A DNA stretch of 64,000 nucleotides from Glaciecola sp. GTDB lineage: Bacteria > Pseudomonadota > Gammaproteobacteria > Enterobacterales > Alteromonadaceae. How positions within the stretch are numbered: position 1 is the first letter of the stretch; each line of letters opens with the position of its first letter. The notes below the pieces were generated by a model. The model did not search any database and was not told the origin of the DNA. It saw only the letters and a list, made by a program, of their open reading frames with translations. Below, piece by piece: positions 26,522-35,580 of this stretch. A program made the position numbers and the translations under genes. The stretch lies in the NCBI GenBank assembly GCA_029246415.1, contig JAQWNF010000038.1, positions 1-64,000 of the forward strand, read 5' to 3'.

Positions 26522-28489
26522 ATGTCACTAAAAAAACAGTTACTGTTTGGCATGATAACAATTTTAACGTTAACGTTTATGAGCTTGTTTTTCTTGCAAA
26601 TGAACGCGACACAACGCTTTGTCGAGCGGCAATTAGACTCGCATGCACAAGACGCGGCCACTTCGTTAGGTTTAGCGATATCTCCAGCATTGCAGGGTTT
26701 GCCTGATATTGCGACGATTGATACTATGGTCAATGCTATTTTTGATCGTGGCTATTATCGGTCAATTACACTATTGAATACGCAAAACGCGATTATCATT
26801 CAACGCACTAACCCCACACAAATTGATAGTGTACCTAACTGGTTTCAATTACTGTTTAAGATCCAACCTCCCCTAGTTGACTCACAAGTGTCTAATGGCT
26901 GGAGCATTAATGGCACATTGCAAGTACAAAGCCACCCCGGATTTGCTTATGAACAACTCTATGCTGCTGCGGCAGATAATTTGCTCATTTATGGCACAGG
27001 TTTACTTATTACCATTGTGTTTAGCTTAGTGATAGTCAATGTAATTTGCCAAACCTTAACCTCTATTCAAACCCATGCACAAAAATTGAGTGACGGTGAC
27101 TATCAATCTATCGAAAACGTGCCCAACACCCTCGAACTAAAAGAAACGGTTCTTAGTTTTAATGGCATGACCAATAAACTCGCCACCGTACATCAACGTT
27201 ACAACGATGAAATTGCGCGTTTTAAAACTTATGCATTAACGGATAAACAAACCAATACTGGCAATCGCAGGGCGTTTGAAGCGACCCTAAAAAAGATGTT
27301 ACTTAACCGGAAAACGCTATCAGATACATCTGACGATAGACCAATCTCTGAACAAAAATCGGTATCTGGCGCGACAGGCACTATGTATATTATTCGTTTA
27401 ACTAGCCTGCAAAGTGTCAGCGACAAACTCGGTTTTAATAGTCAACAACAGTATACCCAAGACGTAGTAAACAAAATTGCTGAATTTTTTGCCCAAGAAG
27501 AATATCCTCAAGTCTACCGCCTAAATGATGCTGATTTTGTTGTGTTAAGTTCAGCTATCGAGCCCGAACAAAGAGATGAGCAAATCAACGCGCTTTACCA
27601 ACATATCAAACAAATCGATAAAAGCGAGTATAAACAAGGCGTAGTTGCTATAGGTGCTGGAGAATTTAGCCCAGGGTTATCGTATGACGTGGTCATGACG
27701 CGCACCGATAATGCCCTAACTACCGCGTTGGAATCTCAGCCGAGCATTTATGTTCATCAGACGAATGATCCTGTGAGTAATAACACCCAATGGCGAGCAA
27801 TTTTGGATACGATTATTGCACAAGAATCCATTGAGTTTGTATCACAGACTATTCACCAAGATAAACATGTCATGTATCAAGAGTGGTTTACCCGCTTTAA
27901 TGAAAACGACGCACATAGTACTTCTGATATTTTTGCCAATGCACACAAACATGGCTATATGCTCGAATTCGATAAACTCATTGTGAAACATGCCTTGGCT
28001 AAACTGACCAAATCGCCAGCTAAAATAGCCATTAATTTATCGCGAATGGCATTAGCGGATAGTGAATTTCACGATTGGTTTTTCGATGCGTTACCCGTTT
28101 CACCTAGTATCACTCGAAAACTCATTATTGAGATCCCTGAACGGGCATTAGTCGATGATTTTCAACAGATTAATGCGTTTATGTCGCAAGCTAAAATTCG
28201 TTTTATACAGTTTACGGTTGAGCGCTTTGGCGCACAGTTATCGTCGATTCAACATTTAAAAGTACTGCGACCCGATTATTTAAAACTAGACCCTAGATAT
28301 ACATTCGCTATCCACCTTGAAGATGAACAACAACGATTGGTCAAAACACTTGTCGAGCTTGCTCATAGTTTAGGTATTAAGGTCATTGCCGAGCAGGTTG
28401 AGTCTGAAGCTCAAGCGCTATGCTTAGAATCATTAAACGTCGACTGCTTACAAGGTTTTGAAATCAGTAAGTTAGAGCAAGTTTTTTAA
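26522..28489 (+). CDS. lapD: LapD-type c-di-GMP receptor (degenerate GGDEF/EAL)
   Basis: 655 aa from the ATG at 26522, with GGAG six bases upstream. An N-terminal membrane span (LLFGMITILTLTFMSLFFL) is followed by a periplasmic LapD/MoxY domain with the conserved Gly126-Trp127 that contacts LapG. A second span (154-176) leads to HAMP. The cytosolic GGDEF-like domain has LNDADF in place of GGDEF, and the EAL-like domain has YQEWFTRF in place of EAL and VERFGA in place of DDFGTG. Both are therefore probably inactive binding modules. When c-di-GMP binds inside, LapD sequesters LapG outside. Operon with lapG, 1 bp apart. Confidence 0.9.
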   Translation: MSLKKQLLFGMITILTLTFMSLFFLQMNATQRFVERQLDSHAQDAATSLGLAISPALQGLPDIATIDTMVNAIFDRGYYRSITLLNTQNAIIIQRTNPTQIDSVPNWFQLLFKIQPPLVDSQVSNGWSINGTLQVQSHPGFAYEQLYAAAADNLLIYGTGLLITIVFSLVIVNVICQTLTSIQTHAQKLSDGDYQSIENVPNTLELKETVLSFNGMTNKLATVHQRYNDEIARFKTYALTDKQTNTGNRRAFEATLKKMLLNRKTLSDTSDDRPISEQKSVSGATGTMYIIRLTSLQSVSDKLGFNSQQQYTQDVVNKIAEFFAQEEYPQVYRLNDADFVVLSSAIEPEQRDEQINALYQHIKQIDKSEYKQGVVAIGAGEFSPGLSYDVVMTRTDNALTTALESQPSIYVHQTNDPVSNNTQWRAILDTIIAQESIEFVSQTIHQDKHVMYQEWFTRFNENDAHSTSDIFANAHKHGYMLEFDKLIVKHALAKLTKSPAKIAINLSRMALADSEFHDWFFDALPVSPSITRKLIIEIPERALVDDFQQINAFMSQAKIRFIQFTVERFGAQLSSIQHLKVLRPDYLKLDPRYTFAIHLEDEQQRLVKTLVELAHSLGIKVIAEQVESEAQALCLESLNVDCLQGFEISKLEQVF

Positions 28490-28567
28490 AGGATATTTTG
28501 CTTTATCCGGATACACGGTCTAGGTTTAAAGTAAGGAAATTTATAAGTACAATTTTAAGGATTAAGT

Positions 28568-29683
28568 GTGAAAGTAATATTAGGCGTGGTATTAGTGTGC
28601 GCACTCGGTGCTATTGCGGTTTCCCTATTTATTAATTCTGAACGAGAATCCCAAACGTTACCAGAACCAACACCTGCCATATCGGAACCGGTTAACTCAG
28701 CGGTGAATGAGGAAACAACAAACGAGCCTATGCCCGAAGACGAAGAAGTTCCAGCACAAGGATTATCAGAAAACCCAATACCAGAAATCAGCGACGCGAA
28801 TCGTTTTGTGATCCCCGACATGACAGAAGCTGAATTAAGTCGTATTAATGGTGTTAAATCACAACAAACTGAAATTGTTAAACCGTTACCTGTGTTTACT
28901 GCAAAAGCAACTCCTAAATCCCACAGATCGCCTAAAGCGCCTGAAGTCATCGATGATGTCAACTTAACCTACAAACACAATACCGTGATCGTGACCGAAT
29001 ATCCAGATGTTCAGATGGATGCAACGGCTGCAGGCACGCCACAAAGAGTAAAAACATCAGAATTATTAGATACCTTGGCAAAATCAGGCGTATTAATTGA
29101 CGGCACGAATGCAGCCGATATCAGTGCAGCTCAATTGCGTGAAAATAGGTTATTTGGTGATCCGACTCAACCTGGATATCAACTACAACAACAAATAATC
29201 GACCAAATGGAGCAAGGTAATAATTTTGTTGAAGCGCTGAGCCAAGTCATGAATGACGCTATCAACCCAACCAGAACTATATTAAATGATAGCGCTTTTA
29301 GCGCAGTGGATAATGACTTTGATTTGGCTGTTGATTTTATGCAACTAATGGCATTGACCAATGAACTATCACCGGTTGTAATTGAATTAATGAATTTATT
29401 CCCTGAATTTGCCGAACAAAACATTCGACTCGGCGTATCACTCTACCCTGATTATGCGCAAGATGTTCTTAATGCTGCGGCACAAACAGCAACCATAGAT
29501 CCTGATTCAGCATTACTAGCTGCTTTAGATGCCGGTGCCGATCCAACAGATGTGTCCAGTGCAGCAGCAGGTTTAGCTCCAGCAGCTAATATTGGCATTA
29601 TCGCACCTACTGCAGCCCCACTAGGAGCAGGAATTGGTGCGGGAGGAACTGGAGGGGGAGATACAACGACATCGGCTAATTAA
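28568..29683 (+). CDS. Membrane-anchored protein of unknown function downstream of lapGD
   Basis: 371 aa from a GTG with AAGGA six bases upstream. An N-terminal hydrophobic segment (VILGVVLVCALGAIAVSLFI) should anchor it, facing the periplasm. Then comes an acidic Pro/Glu-rich linker (about 24-70), a soluble middle region, a helical segment about 195-310 (QIIDQMEQGNNFVEALSQVMND...LAVDFMQLMALTNEL), and a low-complexity Ala/Gly tail (AAPLGAGIGAGGTGGGD). No family is recognised. It is 78 bp after lapD on the same strand and just before the O-antigen-ligase-like gene, so it may serve adhesin or polysaccharide handling. That is inference from position. Confidence 0.55.
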   Translation: MKVILGVVLVCALGAIAVSLFINSERESQTLPEPTPAISEPVNSAVNEETTNEPMPEDEEVPAQGLSENPIPEISDANRFVIPDMTEAELSRINGVKSQQTEIVKPLPVFTAKATPKSHRSPKAPEVIDDVNLTYKHNTVIVTEYPDVQMDATAAGTPQRVKTSELLDTLAKSGVLIDGTNAADISAAQLRENRLFGDPTQPGYQLQQQIIDQMEQGNNFVEALSQVMNDAINPTRTILNDSAFSAVDNDFDLAVDFMQLMALTNELSPVVIELMNLFPEFAEQNIRLGVSLYPDYAQDVLNAAAQTATIDPDSALLAALDAGADPTDVSSAAAGLAPAANIGIIAPTAAPLGAGIGAGGTGGGDTTTSAN

Positions 29684-29730
29684 ATTTATCAATACGTCGA
29701 TAACGTTAGTACTGAGCTAGCAATTAAGGG

Positions 29731-31200
29731 ATGACATTGCCAATTTCCTCTACGATTTTCTTTTCTGAACACATGCTAAAAAAGAGCAAAACATGGGTCA
29801 TGTATTTGTTTTTTGGTATTATTGCGTGGTCAGCCATACCACTAGGCTCGAATCGACCTTGGGCGGTGAATATATTACAAATATTCATTGCTGTGACATT
29901 TTTACTTACTTTATTTGCTTACTATCAACAACATACTGCTCGTTTGTTGCAGTTTAAAGCTCCGATCATCTTGTTTAGTGTATTTATTAGCGTGGCTTTG
30001 CTGCAAATCATCCCTATGCCACTTGGGCTAGTCAATCAATTATCTCCAAATAGCGCTGCTCCTTTTTTAGCATACCAAGAACACTGGCTGACAATGAGCA
30101 CCGAGAGCAGTATGTCACGAGCGGCGTTCAATAAGACGTGGATGTTTTTTTGTACCTTCGTGATTGCATTACATGTCTTTTCCCGCAGTAAAAATATCGA
30201 AAAAATGCTATGGGTGATAGTAGGTGTCGGTGCATTCCAAGGTTTATATGGTGCTTACGAGATCTTACTGCAATATGATTCAAGCTTGATGTTTAACATT
30301 CCGTATAAAGACCGTGCCAGTGGCACTTTTGTCTATCATAATCATTTCGCTAATTATTTAGTATTGTGCTTGTCGGCGGGCATGGGTTTGATTGTCATGC
30401 GCACCCAAAATAATAACGCCACCTCCGTAAGTTCCTTTTTATTGCATGCGATTGCAGGGCTTCTTTCCAAAAAAATATTAATCAGACTTGCGTTAGTGAT
30501 CATGGTAATAGCCTTAGTTATGTCACGGTCACGCATGGGTAATATTAGTTTTTTCTTGTCCATGACATTAGTTGGTGCATTAGCGTTTATGACTATGCGC
30601 AACCGCAGTGTCGGCCTGAGTATATTGTTACTCAGCATTTTCTTTATTGATTTGTTTTTACTGAGTGCTTGGTTTGGTTTGGATAAAATTAAAACCCGTC
30701 TAGAAAATACTTCTTTGCTTAATGAAACTCGTGATGAAGTATTACGAGATGCCATGCCTATTGTCTATGATTTCCCACTATTTGGTAGTGGCGGCAATAC
30801 TTTTTATAGTATTTTTCCACAATACCAAGCGACCAAAGTACATGGCTTTTATGATCACTTACATAATGACTTTGTGCAGTTCATAATTGAGTATGGCTTT
30901 ATCGCAGTGATCTGTTTAGGTTTATTGGTATTACTGGCAATCAGTAAAGCATTTACGGTTATGCGCGAGCGTCACAATGCTTTATGTAAAGGAGCGAGTT
31001 TTGCTTGTCTATTAGCGCTTTGTGCGACCTTGATGCATATGACGGTTGATTTTCCGTTACAAGCCCCTGCAAATGCGATGCTCTTTGTAGTGTATCTAGC
31101 GATGGCTTTAAGCTTGGCTGCTCTGCCTCGAAACCGAGTAAAACAACGACAACATTCAGAGCCCGAAGCACATACGATCAGCGAAATAGTCACTGAGTAA
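29731..31200 (+). CDS. O-antigen ligase / Wzy-type polymerase family membrane protein
   Basis: 489 aa with about ten to twelve membrane spans. It carries the Wzy_C-type signature region: a large periplasmic loop rich in basic and aromatic residues ending VHGFYDHLHNDFVQFIIEYG (about 372-391), then a hydrophobic span. Members polymerise or ligate undecaprenyl-linked glycans on the outer face of the inner membrane. It faces the EPS operon on the other strand and ends 2 bp from the VpsP-like gene, so it probably belongs to that locus. AAGGG directly abuts the ATG at 29731; the TTG at 29737 has better spacing and the ATG at 29773 is another option. Confidence 0.82.
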   Translation: MTLPISSTIFFSEHMLKKSKTWVMYLFFGIIAWSAIPLGSNRPWAVNILQIFIAVTFLLTLFAYYQQHTARLLQFKAPIILFSVFISVALLQIIPMPLGLVNQLSPNSAAPFLAYQEHWLTMSTESSMSRAAFNKTWMFFCTFVIALHVFSRSKNIEKMLWVIVGVGAFQGLYGAYEILLQYDSSLMFNIPYKDRASGTFVYHNHFANYLVLCLSAGMGLIVMRTQNNNATSVSSFLLHAIAGLLSKKILIRLALVIMVIALVMSRSRMGNISFFLSMTLVGALAFMTMRNRSVGLSILLLSIFFIDLFLLSAWFGLDKIKTRLENTSLLNETRDEVLRDAMPIVYDFPLFGSGGNTFYSIFPQYQATKVHGFYDHLHNDFVQFIIEYGFIAVICLGLLVLLAISKAFTVMRERHNALCKGASFACLLALCATLMHMTVDFPLQAPANAMLFVVYLAMALSLAALPRNRVKQRQHSEPEAHTISEIVTE

Positions 31201-31202
31201 AG

Positions 31203-32021
31203 TTATACGTTTTTCACGCACTTGAGGTGTTTTTGTGAATGTTCATCTTGCTTAAGCCAACCACACACATCACTTTTTATATTCGTAGTTGCAATATATT
31301 TCAAGATAACCTTTCGCGATTGTGGATTTCGGATCCCATTACTTAAATGGTGGATAAACATCGCTTGCTGCTCCATAAAATATGGGTGCTGCGATAAGTA
31401 TAACGCCCCGCCAATTTGCACAATAAACTCATGCACTTCAGCCTTCATACGACCTAAACGATGCGCATTCGTAATATGGGTAAATAATTGTTCATCAATC
31501 GTATTTTGGCGCCATCGGATCATCCCTAAATTAGCTTGTGTGACTGGCCAGTAAGGACGCAAACCCGCAGCACTTTGATAATGACTGTAAGCCAAATCAA
31601 GCCATTGACGCTGAACCATTATGGTATCTTTATCTTTGTGTTTTTCCGCAATAACATTTAACGCTAAATACTCATAAAGGCTACCTAACGTTTCATGGTA
31701 GTTAGCACGATCGGGATCAATATCTATGGCGTTTTTTGCCGCTTTGATAACCGCTTGTTGTTGCGAAAAATCGCCTGCAGCAAATGCTGCTAAGCCATTT
31801 TTAGCGTGTTGAAAATGATAATGTGCTCTACTGGACTGTATGCTGCTAAACAAGGTCCACAGAGTCAATACTAAAGCAATGCCCCATACCGCATGTTTGA
31901 CATTGGGTGTTTCAAACACACTCTTACTCACCGTTTTGGTAACGAGTGCTGCGCGATGTTTACGGCGGCGCTTACCCTCATGACTGACTTGCATGTTTAC
32001 GACTCCTGCATGGTGATGCAC
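31203..32021 (-). CDS. TPR-like, VpsP-type polysaccharide biosynthesis protein
   Basis: 272 aa. A basic N-terminus (GKRRRKHRA) precedes one membrane span (HAVWGIALVLTLWTLFSSI), so the bulk is periplasmic. The rest is helical and repeat-like (AAKNAIDIDPDRANYHETLGSLYEYLAL; AYSHYQSAAGLRPYWPVTQANLGMIRW), consistent with tetratricopeptide repeats. The general plan and location at the end of an EPS operon fit the VpsP family of Vibrio and Alteromonadales; this assignment is from memory and tentative. It lies 33 bp after the phosphatase pseudogene on the same strand and probably ends the operon. Confidence 0.6.
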   Translation of the reverse strand: MHHHAGVVNMQVSHEGKRRRKHRAALVTKTVSKSVFETPNVKHAVWGIALVLTLWTLFSSIQSSRAHYHFQHAKNGLAAFAAGDFSQQQAVIKAAKNAIDIDPDRANYHETLGSLYEYLALNVIAEKHKDKDTIMVQRQWLDLAYSHYQSAAGLRPYWPVTQANLGMIRWRQNTIDEQLFTHITNAHRLGRMKAEVHEFIVQIGGALYLSQHPYFMEQQAMFIHHLSNGIRNPQSRKVILKYIATTNIKSDVCGWLKQDEHSQKHLKCVKNV

Positions 32022-32054
32022 ATGGTTTATTAGGGCACACGATTAAATGACAAC

Positions 32055-32783
32055 TTACTGCCAATTGATAGACTGGGTAATGGACTGGGGTATAGTTAGT
32101 GTTAACGCTTGTGCTTGCTCATCACCAACATGCTGAGAAATCAGTTCACGACATTCAGCCATTTGATTGTAACGTCGCGATAAATCATGCATATCCGACG
32201 CAACATAAGCAAAGTACCCTTCTTCTAATAATTGCCATGTGACTTTTTGTACATCAGACTTGAACGTATCGGTAAATGAGCCAGCTGTACCTTGAAAAAT
32301 AGCTCCAGCATCATGTAAGCGTTTTATCTTTTCTGGGTGTTTCAGAATATCTCGATTACGTTCAGGGTGGACAATAATCGCTTGGATCCGGTGCTGTTTT
32401 AGCCACATCAATAAGTTTTCAATTCCCGCAGGGATATGGCTATGAGACATTTCTAATAAAAATGCGGGTTTACTTTGCCATTGCCCTATAACGGGTAAAT
32501 TCGCTTGCTGAGCCCACTGCACAATTTCGGTACACATCCTAATTTCAGCACCCAATGCTAATTTTAAGGGGATGTTATGCGCGTGTAATTGACGCACAGT
32601 TTCATCAAATACCCCTTGCACATCATATATATGATTGTCATAGCGCCCTAAATGCCAATGAGGAGTACACATCATATGCGTAACTCCAACATCAACCTAA
32701 TGCTGAGCCAATGCCAAGGTATCCTCCATTGAGCGCGCTCCGTCATCAATATTGGGTAAAATATGGCTATGTAAATCAATCAT
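32055..32783 (-). pseudogene. PHP-type protein-tyrosine phosphatase (CpsB/CapC family) interrupted by an amber codon
   Basis: The full frame starts at the ATG at 32783 (AAAGGA upstream, 15 bp after the kinase stop) and would give 242 residues, normal for CpsB/CapC. It begins MIDLHSHILPNIDDGARS, with the metal-binding HxH of the PHP fold at residues 5 and 7. Codon 29 is TAG (plus-strand 32697-32699). The same frame then continues, VDVGVTHMMCTPHWHLG, to the normal end. The remaining open part from the ATG at 32675 (206 aa) lacks the HxH and is unlikely to be active. The enzyme would dephosphorylate the adjacent tyrosine autokinase. A nonsense mutation, a sequencing error or suppression are all possible. 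Confidence 0.8.
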
Positions 32784-32798
32784 GGTGCTGTTCCTTTA

Positions 32799-35009
32799 TT
32801 ATGATTGGTAATCATATCGGTCGTAATATCCAGCAAACTCACCGTATTTATCAGCGCGATGAATATCAACTTGATTTAATACTACACCGTCTACTCGCTT
32901 ACCATTCATCAAGAAGCGAGAAATACCGTTGTTAATTAAACCTTCATCGGTGTCATTGGCTTTGACGACATACACAACTGAATCGGCTGTTTTTGCCAGA
33001 ACCATCGCATCACTTACCGCTTGTGTAGGCGCTGAATCAATAATGATGTATTGGTATTTTTGCTTCAGTACGGACATGATCCGAGTAAAGCGCTCACTCG
33101 ATAATAGCTCTTGTGGATTAGGCGGGATCGTACCGGCAGGTAAAATATGCATGCCGCTTTCTTCATCGATACACAAGCATTCGCTTAACTCATGGGTTTT
33201 GGCGATTAAATTAGATAAGCCAGGCTGAAATCCCGCTAAATTAAATTGTTTTCCAACCGAAGGTCGGCGCATATCAGCATCGATTAATAACACCATTGCT
33301 AACTGACTAAACGCAAAACCTAAGTTAATAGCAACCGTGCTTTTCCCTTCTTTGGGTACTGATGAGGTGATTAACATGGTTTGTGATGATTTATCTAAAT
33401 TCGAAAATTGTAAACTCGTCCGTAACGTACGGATCGCTTCAGAAAACACATGATGTTCATCTGCAAAAAAATGCCTAACTGGCAAACTCGTCTTGCGTTT
33501 TACTTTTTCTAGAGGTAACAACCCTAGCATTTTTTGATTTAGTTTTCGCTCCACATCTTCGACACTGCGGATCCCTCGATTAAGTGTATCTTTGATGATC
33601 GCGGCGGAGATAGCGAGAAGTAAACTGGCGACAAACGCCAGTAGAATAAGCATAGCCTTACGCGGCTTAAATGGCATTAAAGCCGGTTTTGCGCCATCGA
33701 GAATTCTTGCATTAGCACGCTCAAAACCTCCTATTTCATTGGTTTCTTTGAGCCGAGTAAAAAACGAACTATACAGTTGATTATTAATTTCAACTTCTCG
33801 CTGTAAAGCCAGATGCTGGTTTTCTAAATTGGATAATTTACGATAGTTTTGTTTAGCAGAATCAACTTCTATTTTTAATGCATTTACTTTGGACTCTGCG
33901 GCTTGATATTCTTGGTAGATCCCGCCGACTAATGCGCTAACTTGGCGAGCTAACGAATCATCAATTGATTCTAATTCAGCATTCGCAGCAATCATTTTGG
34001 GATGTTTTGGTCCATATACTTTGGCTAACTCAGAAACACGAGATTGTGCATTCAGTTGTTGTTTTTTGACATTTTGGACAGTGGGATGATTTTGTACTTC
34101 TTGCAACGAGGCGACATCTTGTTTTGATTGTTGGTCATTGACCTGCTCAAATATAGATCGGACCCGAGCTAGATTGTTTTGTGCATCGACAAACAACGCG
34201 GTGTAACGCTGTAGCTCTTCAGATGCTAGACCGATGACACCGTCAATATTGACCAGTTTTTCTTTTTCGTAAAAAGCATTTAATGCTTGTTCTGATTTAA
34301 TTAAGTTATTTTTTAATCCTGCTAAACTTGTATTGAGCCAAGTCGTTGCTTTGGCCGTCATTTCTAATTTAGCTTCAAGGTAGTTTTCAATGTAAACGTT
34401 GGCGACAGTATTGCTTATAGTTGCTGCGAGTAATGGATCTTCTGAGACAAATTCGATTTCTACCACATGTGTATGAAATACCGGTTTAATATCGATATTT
34501 GCTTGTAGTTTAGCTATGGCGAAATCGAGCTTATTTTGTTGTTTTTCGGCATCACTGAGTACAACAGTTGGCGCTTCAGGAAATAATGGGATCGCAGTTT
34601 TTATTAGCTTTTTGATACTACTAATACTGCTCGCTAGACCAGATTGATTTTTGGCTAGTTGCTCATAATCAAATAATGGATGTGCCGTCAAATTAAGACG
34701 TTTGACAACTCGTTCAGCTATTTGTCGCGAGCGTAAAATTTCATATTGAGTTAAATAATACTCACGTCGAGATGAGTCAAAACCATAGACCTCTTCGATT
34801 GACATTACGTTTGTGCGCTCTGTTTCAATCAACAAGGTAGTACTCGATTGATATAGGGGCGTCATGGCTAATACAAACAAGGACACCACTAAACTCATTA
34901 CAATCGCAAATGCTAATATAGCCCATTTATTGCGGGTGACGGCACGCCAGTATTGACTGACATCAATACTGTGGTTATAAAATAGCGTATCGTCCATTTT
35001 TGCATCCAT
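32799..35009 (-). CDS. Polysaccharide co-polymerase / tyrosine autokinase (Wzc-like)
   Basis: 736 aa. The N-terminal Wzz domain has a first membrane span (WAILAFAIVMSLVVSLFVLA), a periplasmic coiled-coil region, and a GNVR stretch ending before a second span (AMLILLAFVASLLLAISAAI). The cytosolic BY-kinase has Walker A VPKEGKST (551-558), Walker A' VLLIDADMRRP (573-583) and Walker B IIIDSAP (655-661). The C-terminal tyrosine cluster YYDRYDY (728-734) is the autophosphorylation tail. It controls EPS chain length and export together with the Wza-like protein just upstream. Start choice is between the ATG at 35009 and one four codons later. It lies 13 bp downstream of the exporter gene. Confidence 0.92.
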   Translation of the reverse strand: MDAKMDDTLFYNHSIDVSQYWRAVTRNKWAILAFAIVMSLVVSLFVLAMTPLYQSSTTLLIETERTNVMSIEEVYGFDSSRREYYLTQYEILRSRQIAERVVKRLNLTAHPLFDYEQLAKNQSGLASSISSIKKLIKTAIPLFPEAPTVVLSDAEKQQNKLDFAIAKLQANIDIKPVFHTHVVEIEFVSEDPLLAATISNTVANVYIENYLEAKLEMTAKATTWLNTSLAGLKNNLIKSEQALNAFYEKEKLVNIDGVIGLASEELQRYTALFVDAQNNLARVRSIFEQVNDQQSKQDVASLQEVQNHPTVQNVKKQQLNAQSRVSELAKVYGPKHPKMIAANAELESIDDSLARQVSALVGGIYQEYQAAESKVNALKIEVDSAKQNYRKLSNLENQHLALQREVEINNQLYSSFFTRLKETNEIGGFERANARILDGAKPALMPFKPRKAMLILLAFVASLLLAISAAIIKDTLNRGIRSVEDVERKLNQKMLGLLPLEKVKRKTSLPVRHFFADEHHVFSEAIRTLRTSLQFSNLDKSSQTMLITSSVPKEGKSTVAINLGFAFSQLAMVLLIDADMRRPSVGKQFNLAGFQPGLSNLIAKTHELSECLCIDEESGMHILPAGTIPPNPQELLSSERFTRIMSVLKQKYQYIIIDSAPTQAVSDAMVLAKTADSVVYVVKANDTDEGLINNGISRFLMNGKRVDGVVLNQVDIHRADKYGEFAGYYDRYDYQS

Positions 35010-35022
35010 CTAGCTGCGATCC

Positions 35023-35580
35023 TTAAAAAAACGTTTTCTTCACTTTGATACTATCGCCGGGGTAGATAAACTGGTTCGCATTCACTTCAATAGCTTTTGC
35101 AACTCCACCGATGTCTCTAATGACTTCTACTTCTGTTTTAGAAGCGCGTTGCGTATAACCACCAGCAAGTGCCGCCGCCTTATCAATTGTTAAACCGGGT
35201 TGATAGGGGTAGCCTCCAGGTCGATTAACCTCGCCATCAATAAAAAAGGGACGATACTCTTCGATACTCACAGCCACGGAAGGGTTAACTAGATAATCCC
35301 CCAATAAACCTTTATAAATATAAATCTCTAACTCATTAGCAGTCATACCCACGACACTGATTTCGCCTAAGAGTGGATAATTAATCATGCCATCATTTGA
35401 TAAGCGGGTTTTTAATAACAGATCGGCTTGACCGAACACTTTAATTTGAATCACATCCCCAGAGCCCAAATTATATTGTGACAAATTAAAACTCATACTC
35501 GCTTGAGCACTGTGAGCCGAAACTATCGTTCCTAAATTTAGGACCAATACAACTAATAAACCAATCGTATATCGGATCAT
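35023..35580 (-). CDS. Polysaccharide export protein (Wza-like, short form)
   Basis: 185 aa. A signal peptide (IGLLVVLVLNLGTIVSAHSAQA) lacks a lipobox cysteine. The Poly_export domain follows (YNLGSGDVIQIKVFGQADLLLKTRLSNDGMINYPLLGEI...NPSVAVSIEEY). Then comes one SLBB domain (FFIDGEVNRPGGYPYQPGLTIDKAAALAGGYT). It lacks the C-terminal outer-membrane helix of E. coli Wza, so it is probably the periplasmic part of the export channel. The outer-membrane passage may be supplied by the barrel protein encoded immediately upstream, which overlaps it by 4 bp (ATGA). Confidence 0.9.
   Translation of the reverse strand: MIRYTIGLLVVLVLNLGTIVSAHSAQASMSFNLSQYNLGSGDVIQIKVFGQADLLLKTRLSNDGMINYPLLGEISVVGMTANELEIYIYKGLLGDYLVNPSVAVSIEEYRPFFIDGEVNRPGGYPYQPGLTIDKAAALAGGYTQRASKTEVEVIRDIGGVAKAIEVNANQFIYPGDSIKVKKTFF

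Noticed and set aside
26522-28489. LapD as an active diguanylate cyclase or phosphodiesterase
   Set aside because: GGDEF is LNDADF and the EAL and DDFGTG motifs are lost; the domain order and lapG linkage point to a receptor.
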